In this document: in pieces, positions 1 to 11,947 of the stretch
How positions within the stretch are numbered: the stretch's first letter is position 1
How the letters are laid out: each line of letters begins with the position of its first letter
Made by a program: the position numbers and the translations under genes
Assembly: GCA_013397455.1 (NCBI GenBank)
Contig: VYZB01000348.1
Coordinates: 621,040 to 685,039, forward strand
Length of the DNA stretch: 64,000 bases
Origin: Crotophaga sulcirostris
Lineage: Eukaryota > Chordata > Aves > Cuculiformes > Crotophagidae
Direction of reading: 5' to 3'
The notes under the pieces: model-generated
What the model saw: the letters and a program-made list of their open reading frames with translations, nothing else
Told to the model about the DNA's origin: nothing
Databases searched by the model: none

Positions 1-1240
1 GCGATTAAGGTTGACAATTTCATAGATCATCATCAGAGCCGCGACGATAAACTATGCTGATCGACAGAAAATATATCTGCATTTTTCATAAGTGGTATAT
101 CCATTGTAGCGAGTATTATACCCACTGTTGCATATATAGAACCAAAAGCTGTTGAATGATGATCAGAAATTACCATTTTGCTTCTGAGTTTGCAGCATAC
201 ATAAGTCATTCACAGCATCCCGGTGCCCAGGAAGTGGAGGTGTCTTATAAAGGCTCAGAGCTTTGCAGCTTACACTCCCTGGTGTATGTCAAGTTGACTT
301 TGATGCCTCTTTTGGACACCTTTACAGAATTTGTTGATTCCTATAAGAAACAATATTTTTAAAATTTGTCCTGTAATGCAACACATTATTTATAGCCCCA
401 GTCCCACTGTGGTGTTTCATGACGGCCTTGTCCATTGTGTACCTTTAACATCCATTCAGAATTTCTTAGGCCTTTCTACTCTGGTATGGAATAGACTGTT
501 TATAGCAATTTTAGTAGACTAATTTCCAACTTACAATTTGGTGACATTTTGAAAATCTTTGCCAGTTTAAAGCGAATCAGTGACTCAGGAAACAGACTCT
601 CTTTTTTCCTTTTAATTGAGAACTAGGATATGTTGGAACCCTGGTACGCAAGCAAACTGAGGGATTTGCTTAACAAATATCTGTCTAGTACATACTTCAG
701 CATTTTCAAAATGTTTTAAGGTTTTATTCAGCGATCGAAGACAGAACATATATTTGTGCAGAAATCAAGCAAGAGCTATCTCACCGAGATATGATTTATT
801 TTTTCCCAGCTCTTTTAAAATCATACATATGCCATTAATAAGAATGAAAAGAAGACTGTGAGGCTTGTAATGCAGGTCTTACTATTGAAAAGACATTTTT
901 GTATTTTAATTATTATTATTATACCAAAGTAGAAGTACTCTGGTATTTGACACAGAGGTGTGGCTCCAGAAGTTAGCACTGAAGTTTCTCCATAGGTATG
1001 GCTTAAGGCAGAGACATCATTAAGGGGATTTTGAAATAGCATCACCCCACTCCTTTGAAAATACCTTTGGGATTATTTCAGTAGCACCTTGCTGATGTTG
1101 CAACAATGAAAATAGTTAGGTCAGAGATATTAACATTCCCTTGGCTATGCTGTTTCTGTGGCATGACTAGGCAACCGAGCCCATTAAACTAATCCAGGGC
1201 TGGTGTTTTCCCCCAGTTTTGCAGATCATGTGGCCTTATA

Positions 1241-1293
1241 AAACCATAAAACAAAACAAAATAAAATTTCTTTTTTTTTTTCTTTTTTCTTTA
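1241..1293. repeat. Low-complexity A-rich then T/C-rich tract
   Basis: An A-rich stretch of AAAAC-type units is followed directly by a T-rich tract broken only by single C residues. It reads as simple low-complexity sequence. It could be the decayed tail of a retrotransposed copy, but nothing recognisable flanks it. Confidence 0.6.
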
Positions 1294-2165
1294 CTTCATT
1301 ACCACAGATAACATAAACCCCCAGTTCTGAAAAGTGACTTTAACTTGTTCAACTTTGAGCACCTATGTGGTGCTCCTGGTTACAGCAAGGATTACTTGTG
1401 TGCTGAAAGTGAGGTTTTAGGAATTTGCTGTACTGAAACCACACTTAGCATTTTTATGTGCTGGGTTGAACCTCAGTATGTGTTTGTTTCAACTACATTA
1501 GAACCTGAACCCTAGCAGCAGTTCTGGGGAAAAGTGAGGCTGAAATCAAATGGTTCTTATGGGACCTGTCCTAATCATTAGTGTTTTGGAAAAGTAAAGT
1601 CATCTGCAGTCTTGACTACCTCTATTAAATCCAGTGTTACTAAATGTAACTGCTGCTTACTTGGCACACTAATTATAGGCAGCTCTGATTATACTTTAAG
1701 TGATTCAATACAATGTTATGGCCTGATCCCTTTCTAGTCTTCCCTCACAGCAATAAAAAATTTTACATTAGCTTATGAAATGCTTGCTATTGCTAGATCT
1801 GGCTGCACATGGGCAGACAGAGACAATACCCATTTGTCATTCGTGTATTAGATGGATGTTCTGATACCCTCTTCCTGCTCATATTAATGCATTAGGCCAG
1901 CTTAATAGGTGTACTCTCTTGATACTACATGCTAGTTGATCACTTGAGTCATGTGTTTCTTGATTCTTCAGAACCACTTCAGAACTAACGAGATTATGCT
2001 TTACAATGGTCTCTTTTCAAGACTGTTGTCTAAAGTTTACAGCAGAGGCTAGGAAATCAGTAATCTTAAATTTAAATCCAAATGTTTGGCTTTGGATTGT
2101 TGTGTGACACACTTCTCTTTCCTTTGATTTAATTTCTCCCCATGCAGACTATATTATAACACCAC

Positions 2166-2191
2166 GTAAATATGTTTTGTAAATATGTTTT
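2166..2191. repeat. 13-bp perfect tandem duplication
   Basis: The unit GTAAATATGTTTT occurs twice back to back (2166-2178 and 2179-2191) without mismatch. It is a local duplication with no evident function. Confidence 0.8.
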
Positions 2192-2829
2192 GAATCTTTA
2201 TTGACTTATAAAAGCAATTGAATAATCTGGAAGATTATGCTATGTGAATAACTACCATTCATAATAATGAGAGATTATTGCATAGTGTCAGAGTCCCAGC
2301 TCATCTGAGGCCTAGTGACCTGCTTTGACCACAATTAGAGAGTGTGATGTGTTTTAGCAAAAGTTCAGTGCTGTGGTAAGAACTACTTAGTGTGCTTTTT
2401 CCTTTGTTGCCCCTTCACCAGCAGCATTGCTTCTGTACTTCAGTCATTCATCTTGCAGGGAGCTTTACTTGAACCTTTCACAACTTTGCCAGACCAGAAG
2501 ATGTTTTCTTCCACCCTAGTCTATCTGAAATCTACATGTTAATGAGTGCAGCATTAGGTACCTGTTTTCTGGGTACAGCAATCTGTTTTCAGAAAACATA
2601 CTTTGGCCCAGACAAAGGTAGACTTACCCAAGTGCCTTTGTGGACTAGTCCCTATCCTATTTCCACTCATTGTGAACTCAGTTGAAATCTCACAATACAG
2701 TGACAAGCAGCAGCACCCTCTAGCAAAGCATCACATCCCTGAATGTGCTGTTGGTCCTGGAAGTTGGCAAATTATCAGATCTTAAATCTGGAATATTTTG
2801 CTTATTAACCTTCCTATTTTTTTTTCTAG

Positions 2830-2886
2830 ATTTCAGTTGAGACCTTTTTCAAACAGCTGAGGTCTTCCCAACTGCTAAAGTCAGAG
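2830..2886 (+). CDS. Candidate internal exon, unidentified
   Basis: A very T-rich run ending TAG (2829) is a strong-looking acceptor. The following 57 bases are exactly 19 codons, starting ISVETFFKQL and ending LLKSE. The donor GAG|GTTAAT is weak. The frame joins in phase to the block at 2960-3007. The intron would be only 73 bases (2887-2959), close to the minimum for vertebrates. I recognise no family. It could be chance: the acceptor is good but the donor is poor. Confidence 0.22.
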
Positions 2887-2959
2887 GTTAATACACTATA
2901 ACATTAGATGTGGGGATTAAAATAATTTTCACACTTGACAACACTGGTTTCTATTTCAG

Positions 2960-3007
2960 GCTTTTCTGGAAAAAGCAGCTGCAACATTCAAATCTGAGCT
3001 GAAATAA
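2960..3007 (+). CDS. Candidate terminal exon, unidentified
   Basis: After the acceptor CTATTTCAG (2951-2959), a 15-codon frame AFLEKAAATFKSELK ends in TAA at 3005-3007. It is lysine- and alanine-rich, like an amphipathic helical C-terminus. AATAAA signals lie downstream near 3168 and 3304. With 2830-2886 it would be the tail of a plus-strand gene entering from the left edge. No upstream exon was found in 1-2829, which weakens the case. Confidence 0.22.
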   Translation, partial: AFLEKAAATFKSELK

Positions 3008-3724
3008 AGAGACAAAAAGGCAAAGAGGGAGAATCAAAACATAGTAGCTGCTGGGAGCTTAGATGTGGCATACAACTAAATGATATTTTCCTGTGTGCCT
3101 GCTAACCAATAACTTTCTAATGCATTGTCCAGCTGACGTCAGGTTTCCAAAGCGATTTTTAGGAATCAATAAAAAAATCCTAATTCAGCTTGGTAAAAAA
3201 CAGCAAAAATTAACAAAGGATATGTGGGCATGGAAACCCAGCCTTTTGTTACAGAGATATCCACTTCAGCGTTTGCTACAAATCAAAGAATCCGTTAATG
3301 GCCTTCAATAAAGGCTGACTGAACAACAGAACATTATGTAGAAAAAAATATACAAATTTCCCTTTCTCAGCTGCAGTTCTAAAGGGAACTTCCAGCTTTT
3401 CAGTGCCAGATATCAGTGAGTGGATACTACATCAAGAAGGCCATTGTGCTGATCCATCACAGATTCCTGTCTCCTTGTCACATTCTAATCTCAGATCTGT
3501 ACTCAACCTGTATGAGCATGGAAATCTTGGAGAAATTTCTTGTCCTGTTCATATAAGGGATATTTTTTCATTTGGTCACTTTCTTCTTGTGCCAAGCAAT
3601 AGGCAGGGGCCTCAAGTGTATGTACAAGCAGAAATACGTCAGGACAGTGCATGTAAATTTTGCATGCTTGTTTGCAGTCTGAGTGATATAACTCACTACC
3701 AAGCTGCGTCTTTGAGCTCCAGCT

Positions 3725-4885
3725 GCATAGAAAAGCCGCTCCCTTGACCTGCTGCCAGTGCTTCTTCTGATGCAGCCCAGGACATGGCTGACCTTCCAGG
3801 CTGTGAGCACACACTGCCAGCTCATGTCAAGCTTCTCATCAATCAGCACCCCCAAGTCCTTCCCCACAGGGCTGCTCTCAGTCACATCATCCCCCATCCT
3901 GTATTGATAAAGGGGTTGCCCAGACCCAGGTGCAGGACCTTGCACTTGGCCTTGTTAAGCCCCATGAGGTTCATGCAGGCCCACTTCTCCAGTCTGTCCA
4001 GGTCCCTCTGGACGACATCCTGTCCTTCTGGTGTGACCACTGCCCTGCTCAGCTTGGTGTCACCCACAAACTTGCTGAGGGTGCACTTGATCCCACTGTC
4101 TATATCATCAATGAAAATATTAAACAGCACTGGTCTCAATATGGACCACTGAGGGACATCGTTTGTCACAGGTCTCCAACTGGACATCAAGCTCTTGACC
4201 ATTACTCTCTGAGTGCAACCATCCAACCAATTCTTTATCCACTGAACAGTGCACCCATCAAATCCATATCCCTCCAATTCAGAGAGAAGGATGTTGTGGG
4301 GGACAGTATCAAAGGCTTTACGGAAGTACAGATTGATTACATCCATTGCTTTTCCTGTGTCCACTGATGTCGTCACTCCATCACAGAAAACCACTACAAT
4401 CATCATATAGGACTTGCCCTTGGAGAGGCAGTGTTGGCTGTCTTGAATCACCTCCTTGTCCTCCATGTGCTTTAGCATAGCTTCTAGGAGGATCTGTTCC
4501 ATGATCTTCCCAGGCACACAGGTGAGGTTGACAGGTCAGTAGTTGCCACGGTCCTCCTTTGTACCCTTTTTAAAAATGGGCACAATGTTGCCCTTCTTCC
4601 AGTCACTAGGGACTTCCTCTGACTGCCATGACTTTTCAAATATTGTGGAGAGTAGCTTGGCAACCACATCAGCCTATTCCCTCAGGACTCTGGGATGCAT
4701 CTCATCAGGTCCCATAGACTCGTATATGTTCAGGTTCCTCAGATGGTCACAAACCTGATCTTCCCGTACAGTGGGAGGGACTATACCCTCCTGATCCCCA
4801 TCTTGTTGTTCCTTGACCCTGGAGGAGTGAAGAGAGCAGCTGTCAGTGAAGACTGAGGCAAAAATTTGTTGAGTAGTCATAGTGC
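3725..4885 (-). mobile_element. CR1 LINE fragment, internal RT region, 3' end missing
   Basis: On the minus strand the reading runs through the CR1 reverse transcriptase. A segment with ESMGPDEMHPRVLRE (4892-4674 frame) is followed by SDWKKGN-type sequence, then a 211-codon ORF (4517-3882) with [21 protein letters not shown] and [16 protein letters not shown] frame change near 3940 leads to LGVLIDEKLDMSWQ and CIRRSTGSRSRE. The FADD box reads FVGD, so a catalytic aspartate is lost and the copy is dead. The 5' end is truncated near 4885. The element also stops near 3725, before the RT C-terminus and 3' UTR. That is unusual, because CR1 copies are normally only 5'-truncated. Later deletion or rearrangement is the likely cause. 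Confidence 0.93.
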
Positions 4886-7800
4886 TACTCACACAGAATC
4901 TAAAAAAGAAATGCCTGCTGAATCTTTTTGAAATGTTTCAGGGTATTGGTTAGGCTGAATCTTGAAGTCATTCAACTTTTACTTAGCAAGTATGAATAAT
5001 ATATGCCTCCCACTGCCTGCAGCTCTGGTGGATTCAGATTATTTATAATCCAAGCTCAACTTCAAATTTGTTTTTTCCCTTAGTAAGATCATTTCTGCAT
5101 GGTTATGTTAGTCTGACAGTGACTGCATTTAATAACCTCACGAATAGACAGGCAGCTCATGGCTCACATCCTTTAAATGGGAGAGAAAATAGAAAAATGT
5201 ATTAAAATAATATAGGGAATAGTTTCTGCAAAGCAACATTAGATATGTGACTAATTCTTACTTGAATTAATTGAGAACTGGGGACGTAACCTTGATTTAT
5301 GTCCTTGAAAATCTTTCCTCATCTACATTGTAATATGATAACAATTGCTTTGCACATATCCATCTGCCATAACCAGTAACTGAAAACCATAAGGATAATA
5401 CACATACTATTCAACAAGATTGATTTATGGAAATATCAGAGTTTCAGACTTGAAGGGACAATACTGCCTTTCATTTACTGGAAAAGCTTTTCAAGAAATG
5501 TTAAAATGTTTTCACAAGCCTTTCATCCCCTTTTACAAAATTCCTTGTTTTCTTTTACAAATGCTTGTAAGAAATATGGGATGTTTTTCAAAAATACCCA
5601 GTTTCCATTGTCAGAGATCATCAAGTATGTTGTGAAAAAACATAATATCTGGCCCCAAATAGCGGGGTTCTCAAAGTTATGAAACTCAAAATTTTGTGTT
5701 ATTGTTTCTAACAACTTACAAATATGCCCTCCCATTCTTAACTCTATACATAGGTTGTAGGTGCTGTGGGAAGAAACTTATTTTCTGGAATCATTTTTTA
5801 CAGAATTTTGCAGTGTGCTGTGACTATGGCTCTTGGGGGAACAATAATTTAAAAAATCGTGATTTCTTTTAAACTCTCTGATTCAAAAACAGCTCTCGGA
5901 ATTACCACTCAAGGGAGAAGACTAATAGGCAGTGCCTAAAATATTAATGCAAATACTTGGAGTGTGGTTGTAAAACAGACACTTGTACATGTGTAATGAC
6001 GTAAGCGTCTAACCATCCATGTGTGCCTGATCATATCTGATTTGCATAGCTGACTAGGAAGATGTGGGAGTGCAGTTTTGGCAGGACCCAAATCTGAAGT
6101 TTCAGCTTACACTCTTTACATTGTTAGGTCAATATGTCTGTCTTGGTAAAGAATTGCCCCATCCCATTATTTTTTATCACAGTAATAGCAAATTAATAAT
6201 TAAAACAAACCCTCCTCAACATTTTGTAGGGGTGCCATGCTAATGTGGCTGAGTGGTTTTTTTTTGTTTTTAATGGGCTCTGTAAGAACAGAGATGGCGC
6301 TGTTATCAAGCTGCAGTTATAGCACTGAGAATTACTCCAAGATATCAACACTGTGTCCCTCCATGAAGCAAGGTATAGAGGACCTCTATTATTCCTAAAG
6401 TTACTATTCTGTACCAATTATTATCAGATATTTAACTATAAATAAAAATATTATACACTTACTGTAGTTGAGGTTACCTGAATGGATATTTCCTGGTATA
6501 TACAAAAGGGACAAATCAGATATACTCCCTTTTGCTGAAACCGAGACATCAGGGCACAACCTCATTACTTTTGGTACACCAGGTATCTCTTCACAGAAGT
6601 GTGACTTCCACATGTGCTGAAACGTGTGGCCTGCCCACATGCTTGCAGACAGTAGCTTCTCCTCTTTAGCCACAATAATAAGCAGTTCTGTAGCACAAAC
6701 CCCTGATACTGGTTTTCAAACCTTAGTTGAGTTGGATGTCCCCCCAGTGGAGTCAGCCAGGCTGGAGCTGCCATGGCTGGTGCTGCTGGTCCTCCCTGCA
6801 AAGAGTGGCAGCAGCAAGGCTGTCTGTGCAGCTCCATCTATCCTGCTGCAGCAAATGCTGCAGCAAACCTATTTAATGTTCCTATGTATTTGCCACTGGG
6901 TGCTATGTGTAGGCCTCTTGCCAATCAGATTTTAAAAAAGCCCAAGCTTTAACAGCTATAGGTCACCTGTTCCTTGTTCTAGTGGATGAACTGCAAACCC
7001 CAGGTTTGGTGAGCAGTGTCCTAGGAGCTGAAGAACTTGGTTCAGAATTTAGTTACAGCAGTTTTCTTTAGGCAGTTTACATCAATTTATTCACCTCTTA
7101 TCAACATACAGGAACTTTTAGGGTTAATTCTTATTCATTTTCAGCATATGTCTGTACTATGTGAGACACTGCCGCTCAGTTTTCTACAAGTCCTTTTTCA
7201 CATTTGTTAAAAAAAGTCACAAATGTAATGTAGAGGCCTAAAGTGGAATGGATAACCAAGCGGCATGGCTAACATAATATAATAGGGTATGAAGAGAATC
7301 TCATGAAGCGAGAAGCGAAATCAGGACCATACCAGGAACACGGCTTCAACAGAGACATATGCCAAGGGTAGCTAGTAAAACTGCATGGGAATGGTGAATT
7401 GTGACTCCTGAAATATGAGAAAAATGATCTGGTTGGTGAAATTCAATGAACTTGTAAAATTCCATTCTTACAATATTCTTAGTTTTTTGTAGTGATTGTC
7501 AGCAGGGCTATTTCTACTACACAGAAAACTGTGGTTATACTCAATTAGTGTTTTTTATCTAAAAATATCAAAATGCTATAAAAATTGAACAAAGCCATCC
7601 AAATAAATATGTCATGTCGAGATCACTATTCAGGCATTGTATGGGGAAAGAGAAACACAAAGGTATTGGATATCTTGCCTAGGGTGACACATGAAGCTTG
7701 TAGCAAGAAAGAGTTGGAAGTGATATTTTCTGACTTGCTAACGTAAGTATTACCCTCACTATAGTTGAAGTTGGGAATTGTATTTTTAAATCTTCAGTTA

Positions 7801-8501
7801 ACATCTTAACTAGATGTGCCGCTAAAAACCAGCAACATAATTTTTATGCAAAGACTATAGATTATATTAATAGCTATTCAGATAAAAATACATTCTGTAA
7901 AGAGAAATACCTTTAAATACATATTTTTATAATTTTAGTTCCTTTTTCAAGCTATTCAGTGACTGTCAGCCCTCCACTGTTATTGCCTTGTGCTAGACAG
8001 ACCAAATAATAAGCATTGTACGTGCTGCACTTCAGCATTTATGAAGTATGACTCACCTCCATTCTATCTTCAAAAAAATTAATCTTTGCCATTGAATATT
8101 ACAAACTACCTCTAATAATTAAAACCATAAATATGAGCTTGTTTCTTCTTCAGCCATAGTGGTGTTTCTGCCTTTCAAAGAGATTTAGGAACTTTTTATA
8201 TACTTGATTATTTAAGATGCAGGGACAGCAGCTGCAAAATTTTAATTCTTAACGAGTTTTTGCTTCAGAAGGAAGCAATAAGAGCAAGTTTCCTTAAAGT
8301 ATTGGCTTGAATTTAATTAATTTTTATTTTAAGATATTGAGTAGAGCAATTCAGATGCTTAATTATAAATGTAACATTGTCTGCATGGGCAAAGAAACTA
8401 ACCAGAGGAGGTAAACCTCATGAATAGTTCCTGGAAAACAGGTTCTGCTTATGGTACAAGATCATAGATGAACAGATACTTAGGACACTGGACAATTAGA
8501 T
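4886..8501. other. Noncoding stretch, no gene supported
   Basis: No coding region, RNA gene or recognised repeat is firmly seen. A GC-richer patch at about 6720-6870 contains a TGCTGCAGCAAA duplication. Its overlapping ORFs on both strands (6565-6837 minus, 6624-6935 plus) have no domain. A possible very old SINE-like remnant near 7670-7775 is listed separately. Confidence 0.6.
7670..7775 (+). repeat. Possible ancient tRNA-derived (MIR/CORE-like) SINE remnant
   Basis: The text TTGCCTAGGGTGACACA, followed by GAAGCTTGTAGCAAGAAAGAG, resembles the vertebrate MIR/CORE-SINE passage built on TTGCCCAAGGTCACACAG. The similarity is short and from memory. It would need a repeat-library search and may be chance. 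Confidence 0.22.
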
Positions 8502-9697
8502 TGTAGTGGGTTTATGTCAGCCAGTTGCCAGACACCTACCCAACTGCTCTCTCACTCCTTCTCAATAAGACAGGGGAGAAAAAAAGATGAAAAGGATCAT
8601 GAGTTGAAGTAAAGACAGGGACGTTACTTATCAATAACTGTCATCGACAAAATAGCCTGGACTTGTTGAAAAATAATTTAATTTATTATCAACTAAAATA
8701 AGTTTGGATAGTGAGAAACAAAGACCAAATAAAAATCAAAGGCCAAATTTCCTACTCCCTCTTTTTCTCAGGCTCAGTTTTATTCCTTTACTCCCAACTC
8801 CTCTACCTCCCCACTGTGAGTGGTGCAGTGGGATGGGGAATGGGGGCTGTGGTCAGTCTGTAACAGCTCCCCTCTGCACTTCCTTTCTCCTCACACTTCT
8901 CCCAGGGTGAGTCCTCTCCACGGGCTGCAGTCCTTCAGGATAAGCCTGCTCCACTGTGGGTCCCCCAGGGGCTACAGTTCCTCCAGGGCATATCACCTGT
9001 TTTGGCATGGGGTCCTCCACAGGCTGCACTGTGGATATCTGTTCCAGCATGTGGTCCTCTCCAAGGATCCCAGGGAAATGTTTGCTCTGGCACATGAAGC
9101 ACCTCCTTCTCCACCTCCCTCTTCTGATCATAGAATCATAGAATGACCTGAGCTGGAAGGGACCCACAAGGATCATCAAGTCCAACTTCTATACCTGCAC
9201 AGGACAATCCCAACCTTCACACCATGTGTCTGAGGGCGTTGTTCAAATGCTTCTGGAATATTGCCAGGCTTGGTGCCATGACTGCTTCCCTGGGGAGCTG
9301 TTCCAGTGCTCCACCGCTGGGTGAAGAACCTTTTCCTAATACCTAACCTAAACCTCCTCTGGCACATCTTCCTGCCGTTCCCTTGAGTCCTGTCATTGAA
9401 CATCAGAGAGAAGAGATAAGAGCCTGCTCCTCCTCCTTCCCTTGGTGTTCATACTGTTGTTTCTCACACTTGTTTTTTAACTCACTCCTCTCTGCTCCAT
9501 TGCATTTTTTCCCTTTCTGAAATACACTTTCCCCAAAGTGCCCCCATCGTGGCTGGGAGACTTGGCTGTGCCCTGTGATGGCTCTGTTAGAGCCAGCAGG
9601 AGTTAGCTGGGAATGGCTGTGTTGGGAACAAGGCAGCCCCAGCTGCCCCTTAGCTATGCAACCCTCTGCTATCAAAATGTTGCTACCTGCACCCAAT
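8502..9697 (+). mobile_element. LTR-like dispersed repeat, interrupted by a CR1 insertion
   Basis: The left part (8502 to about 9126) begins TGTAGTGGG and holds a conserved order of phrases: CTCTCTCACTCCTTCTCAA, the AATTTAATTTATTA stretch, GGGGAATGGGGGCTGTGGTC, then repeated TCCACGGGCTGCAGTCC-type units. After a minus-strand CR1 (about 9127-9412) it resumes with tracts such as CTTTCTGAAATACACTTTCC and GGCAGCCCCAGCTGCCCC, ending near 9697. The left part closely matches the uninterrupted copy at 54532-55609. No coding capacity is seen. It is most likely a solo LTR of an endogenous retrovirus-like element; the family was not assigned. The terminal-base and target-site assignments are approximate. 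Confidence 0.65.
9127..9412 (-). mobile_element. CR1 LINE 3' end inserted in the LTR-like repeat
   Basis: The plus-strand left edge carries ATCATAGAATCATAGAAT, the complement of the 8-bp ATTCTATG repeats that end many CR1 copies. Reading leftward on the minus strand gives the CR1 C-terminal phrases DRTQGNGRKMCQ, FRLGIRKRFFTQRW and IPEAFEQR, in one frame. This is a 5'-truncated copy of about 290 bases. It splits an older repeat, so it is younger than that host. Confidence 0.93.
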
Positions 9698-11342
9698 GAA
9701 GGGATATTAAACTGGCACTGGCAATACTGACTGGATAAATACAGAAGGAAGGCTTAAAAATATTGAAACCCATGGTAAGAATGGGGTGTGTGAGGGAAAC
9801 TATGTAATCAAACAAAACGGTGGCTGCATCAGGAGAGCACAAAGGCAGTGATTGATGTTTCCAAGCTCAGGCGTGGGCTCTCAGCTGCCGTTCAGCGATG
9901 TCCTCATCTTACATTGTGGCTACTCATCTACACCTTCAATGTGAAGGCATGGGGAAGATTTAGCAGAGCTGAGGTTGGGTTACTCAGTAATCTGCCTGAT
10001 CTGGCTTCAGAACCAAGAGGGGAGCTATGCCCTGACAACGCTTCTGTTCAGCTGCCTGGGGTTACAGCACCCACACAGGAGGAGGCAAGCACAGGTTCCT
10101 GTCCTTTCACCCTCTGGGGTGATGTGAACTAACATTCCCACTGCAGTGCCCAGCTGGGAGGTATTCCAGGACTGGACTTCATCATCCATCACTGCTTTAG
10201 TTTTTTCACATTTGAAATATTCATGAGGACAAGAGAGAGATAAGAAGGACCATATAGACACATTAGGATATTAATGCAATCAATGGGATAGAGAACTCCT
10301 GGTTCCTTCTCCAAGGAATAGTTAATGCAGAAATAATACTTAAATATTCCCAGAGCATGTACTGAAGCTCTGACTGACTCCCAGCTAAGAGCTCTAGCTG
10401 TGAGGTCATGGAGGTCAGACGGTGCTGGCTTCTCTGCTTCTGGTTTCTGAGGGCCAGTTCAATGTGTTTGGTCTGAGCACGCCTGCTCACAGACCTGGCC
10501 TTGCAGCAGCAGATGGGGAAAAAAGTTCACCCTGGAGTAGAGAAGGGAGACATGCTGCTCACAGCCTATGCCAGACTTGCCAGATACCTGTGGACACGGA
10601 GCTGCTCCACAAGCCTGATGAAACTTAGCATCTGGAAAGACTGGTGCTTAACACTATGGATCTCTGGGATTCAGTTGCAAAGGCCTTGATGATCATATTT
10701 GAAGACTAGAGATCTGAACTGACGAACATGTGCTTCAATTTCTTTCTGGATCTAGCCTTAGCTGACCTTCACAGGAGATTTATTGACCAAATGTATTTGA
10801 AGAGAAGGTGGACTTGTGGTTGCTCTGCACAGGGATGCAACCAGGGTTTCTGGAAGGAAGAGCATTTAAAGAATGCCTGCTTTGGCCAAAGACAGGTTTA
10901 TTTATGATATAGAGTGATAGATAGGTTTCCTAGGTGTACTATTTACATATGGTCTTAGAGAAGGATTCTTATTAATGATATATTTTCCTCCCTTAACACA
11001 GAAGCCTGCAGAACTAATTCTCAAGATCAGAAGCATTTTTCCCCCTCCTTACCTGTTAAAAAGCAGATTTTACATCTTTTTGTGTCCACAGTGTGGATAT
11101 TTTATATGCTTAACATATATTAAAATCATTGTAATAAATTATACACAAACAGAAAGGGTGATATCCCACCAAAACTTTTCTCTTTAAACAGAGAACTTTT
11201 AAGGTTTCATCTGTTAAAACGATGACTTAAGACATTATAATAAAACAATGCTTTGTATTTTGAAAAAAAACATAAATATTATTTTGAAAATATACAACTT
11301 TTTTTTATCTATGTGGTGTGGGGTTTTCTTTTTCATTTGCAG
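9698..11342. other. Noncoding stretch, slightly GC-richer at 9850-10650
   Basis: Several short overlapping ORFs occur on both strands between 9848 and 10690 (94, 78, 75 and 68 codons). None has a recognisable domain or good splice context. The local rise in G+C explains the longer open frames. 10700-11300 is AT-rich with nothing recognised. Confidence 0.55.
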
Positions 11343-11457
11343 AAAGCAGAAGTCTCAGTTTTGGATATAGACAGTATGATTCACAGACTGGATAGAGCAG
11401 AGGGTACATTGAAGTTCTTTACTAATATAATTGAACATAAACTTGCTGTATTTCACT
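11343..11457 (+). CDS. Candidate coding exon, unidentified protein
   Basis: The acceptor GGGTTTTCTTTTTCATTTGCAG (last G 11342) is pyrimidine-rich. The following 115 bases are open in frame 1: KAEVSVLDIDSMIHRLDRAE then GTLKFFTNIIEHKLAVFH. The composition is charged/hydrophobic and helix-like. The proposed donor is CACT|GTATGT (GT at 11458), leaving one base over (phase 1). That phase fits the candidate exon at 14747. No family is recognised. The frame stays open past the donor to 11573, so the donor is uncertain. Confidence 0.35.
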
Positions 11458-11635
11458 GTATGTGCATTCATTCATGTAATCCAATTAATGTTTTTGTCAT
11501 TTATGTCTGCATCTTGAAATGTGCCATAGATCACCTAATAGAGACCCAAACAAAGCAGGAACTGAACTTTTGAAGTAGTTTATTGTTGATCAATGCATTG
11601 ACATTAGCTAGGCAGTTAAATATTGTGCCAGCAAT

Positions 11636-11947
11636 GTGACTTTCAGCTGCTGGTACACCTTTTTCAATATATATGACTTCACAGGTAGGTCTATGTCACA
11701 GTACCTAACCCTGAACTCTGCACTAGAACCAGAAGGTCTTGTTGCAAGAGTCCTGAAATTAATGTATATAGAAATACCAGTCCGTTTTGGAAGAAGAGAT
11801 ATATCACATGGAAAAAAAGTGGATCGTTCTGATCCACTTTTATTTCCTGATTTTGGAGCTAGAGAACTTTTCTATTTCTATATTTCTAAACTGATGAAAT
11901 ATGTCCAAAAAAGGGATAGCCAGTCAGACATGTTTTTAAGCTCATGA
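11636..11947 (+). other. 103-codon open frame, no function seen
   Basis: An ATG-started frame in AT-rich DNA. It spans a perfect inverted repeat (11815-11841) and starts with a plain, non-coding-looking composition. No domain, splice context or Kozak-like start is evident. I treat it as probably fortuitous and list it because it is among the longer frames here. Confidence 0.15.
11815..11841. repeat. Perfect 11-bp inverted repeat (hairpin), 5-base loop
   Basis: Left arm AAAAGTGGATC (11815-11825), loop GTTCT (11826-11830), right arm GATCCACTTTT (11831-11841). The pairing is perfect and the loop is short. The left arm lies in an A-run and the right arm continues into T-rich DNA. No transposon ends are recognised around it. 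Confidence 0.75.

Larger units (their letters stand above)
1..2829. other. Noncoding stretch, no gene supported
   Basis: AT-rich DNA with stops in all frames. Short ORFs (for example 156-362 and 821-1045) have no recognisable domain and no convincing splice signals. Small-scale structure: a purine then pyrimidine-rich run at about 1241-1293, and a perfect 13-bp tandem duplication at 2166-2191. One acceptor-like site near 2459 opens a 27-codon frame but has no donor, so it is not called. Confidence 0.6.

Noticed and set aside
3784..4367. Plus-strand ORFs of 122 and 145 codons
   Set aside because: They are antisense shadows of the CR1 reverse-transcriptase region.
8853..9185. 110-codon minus-strand ORF
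   Set aside because: It lies across the LTR-like repeat and the CR1 tail, so it is a by-product of repeats.
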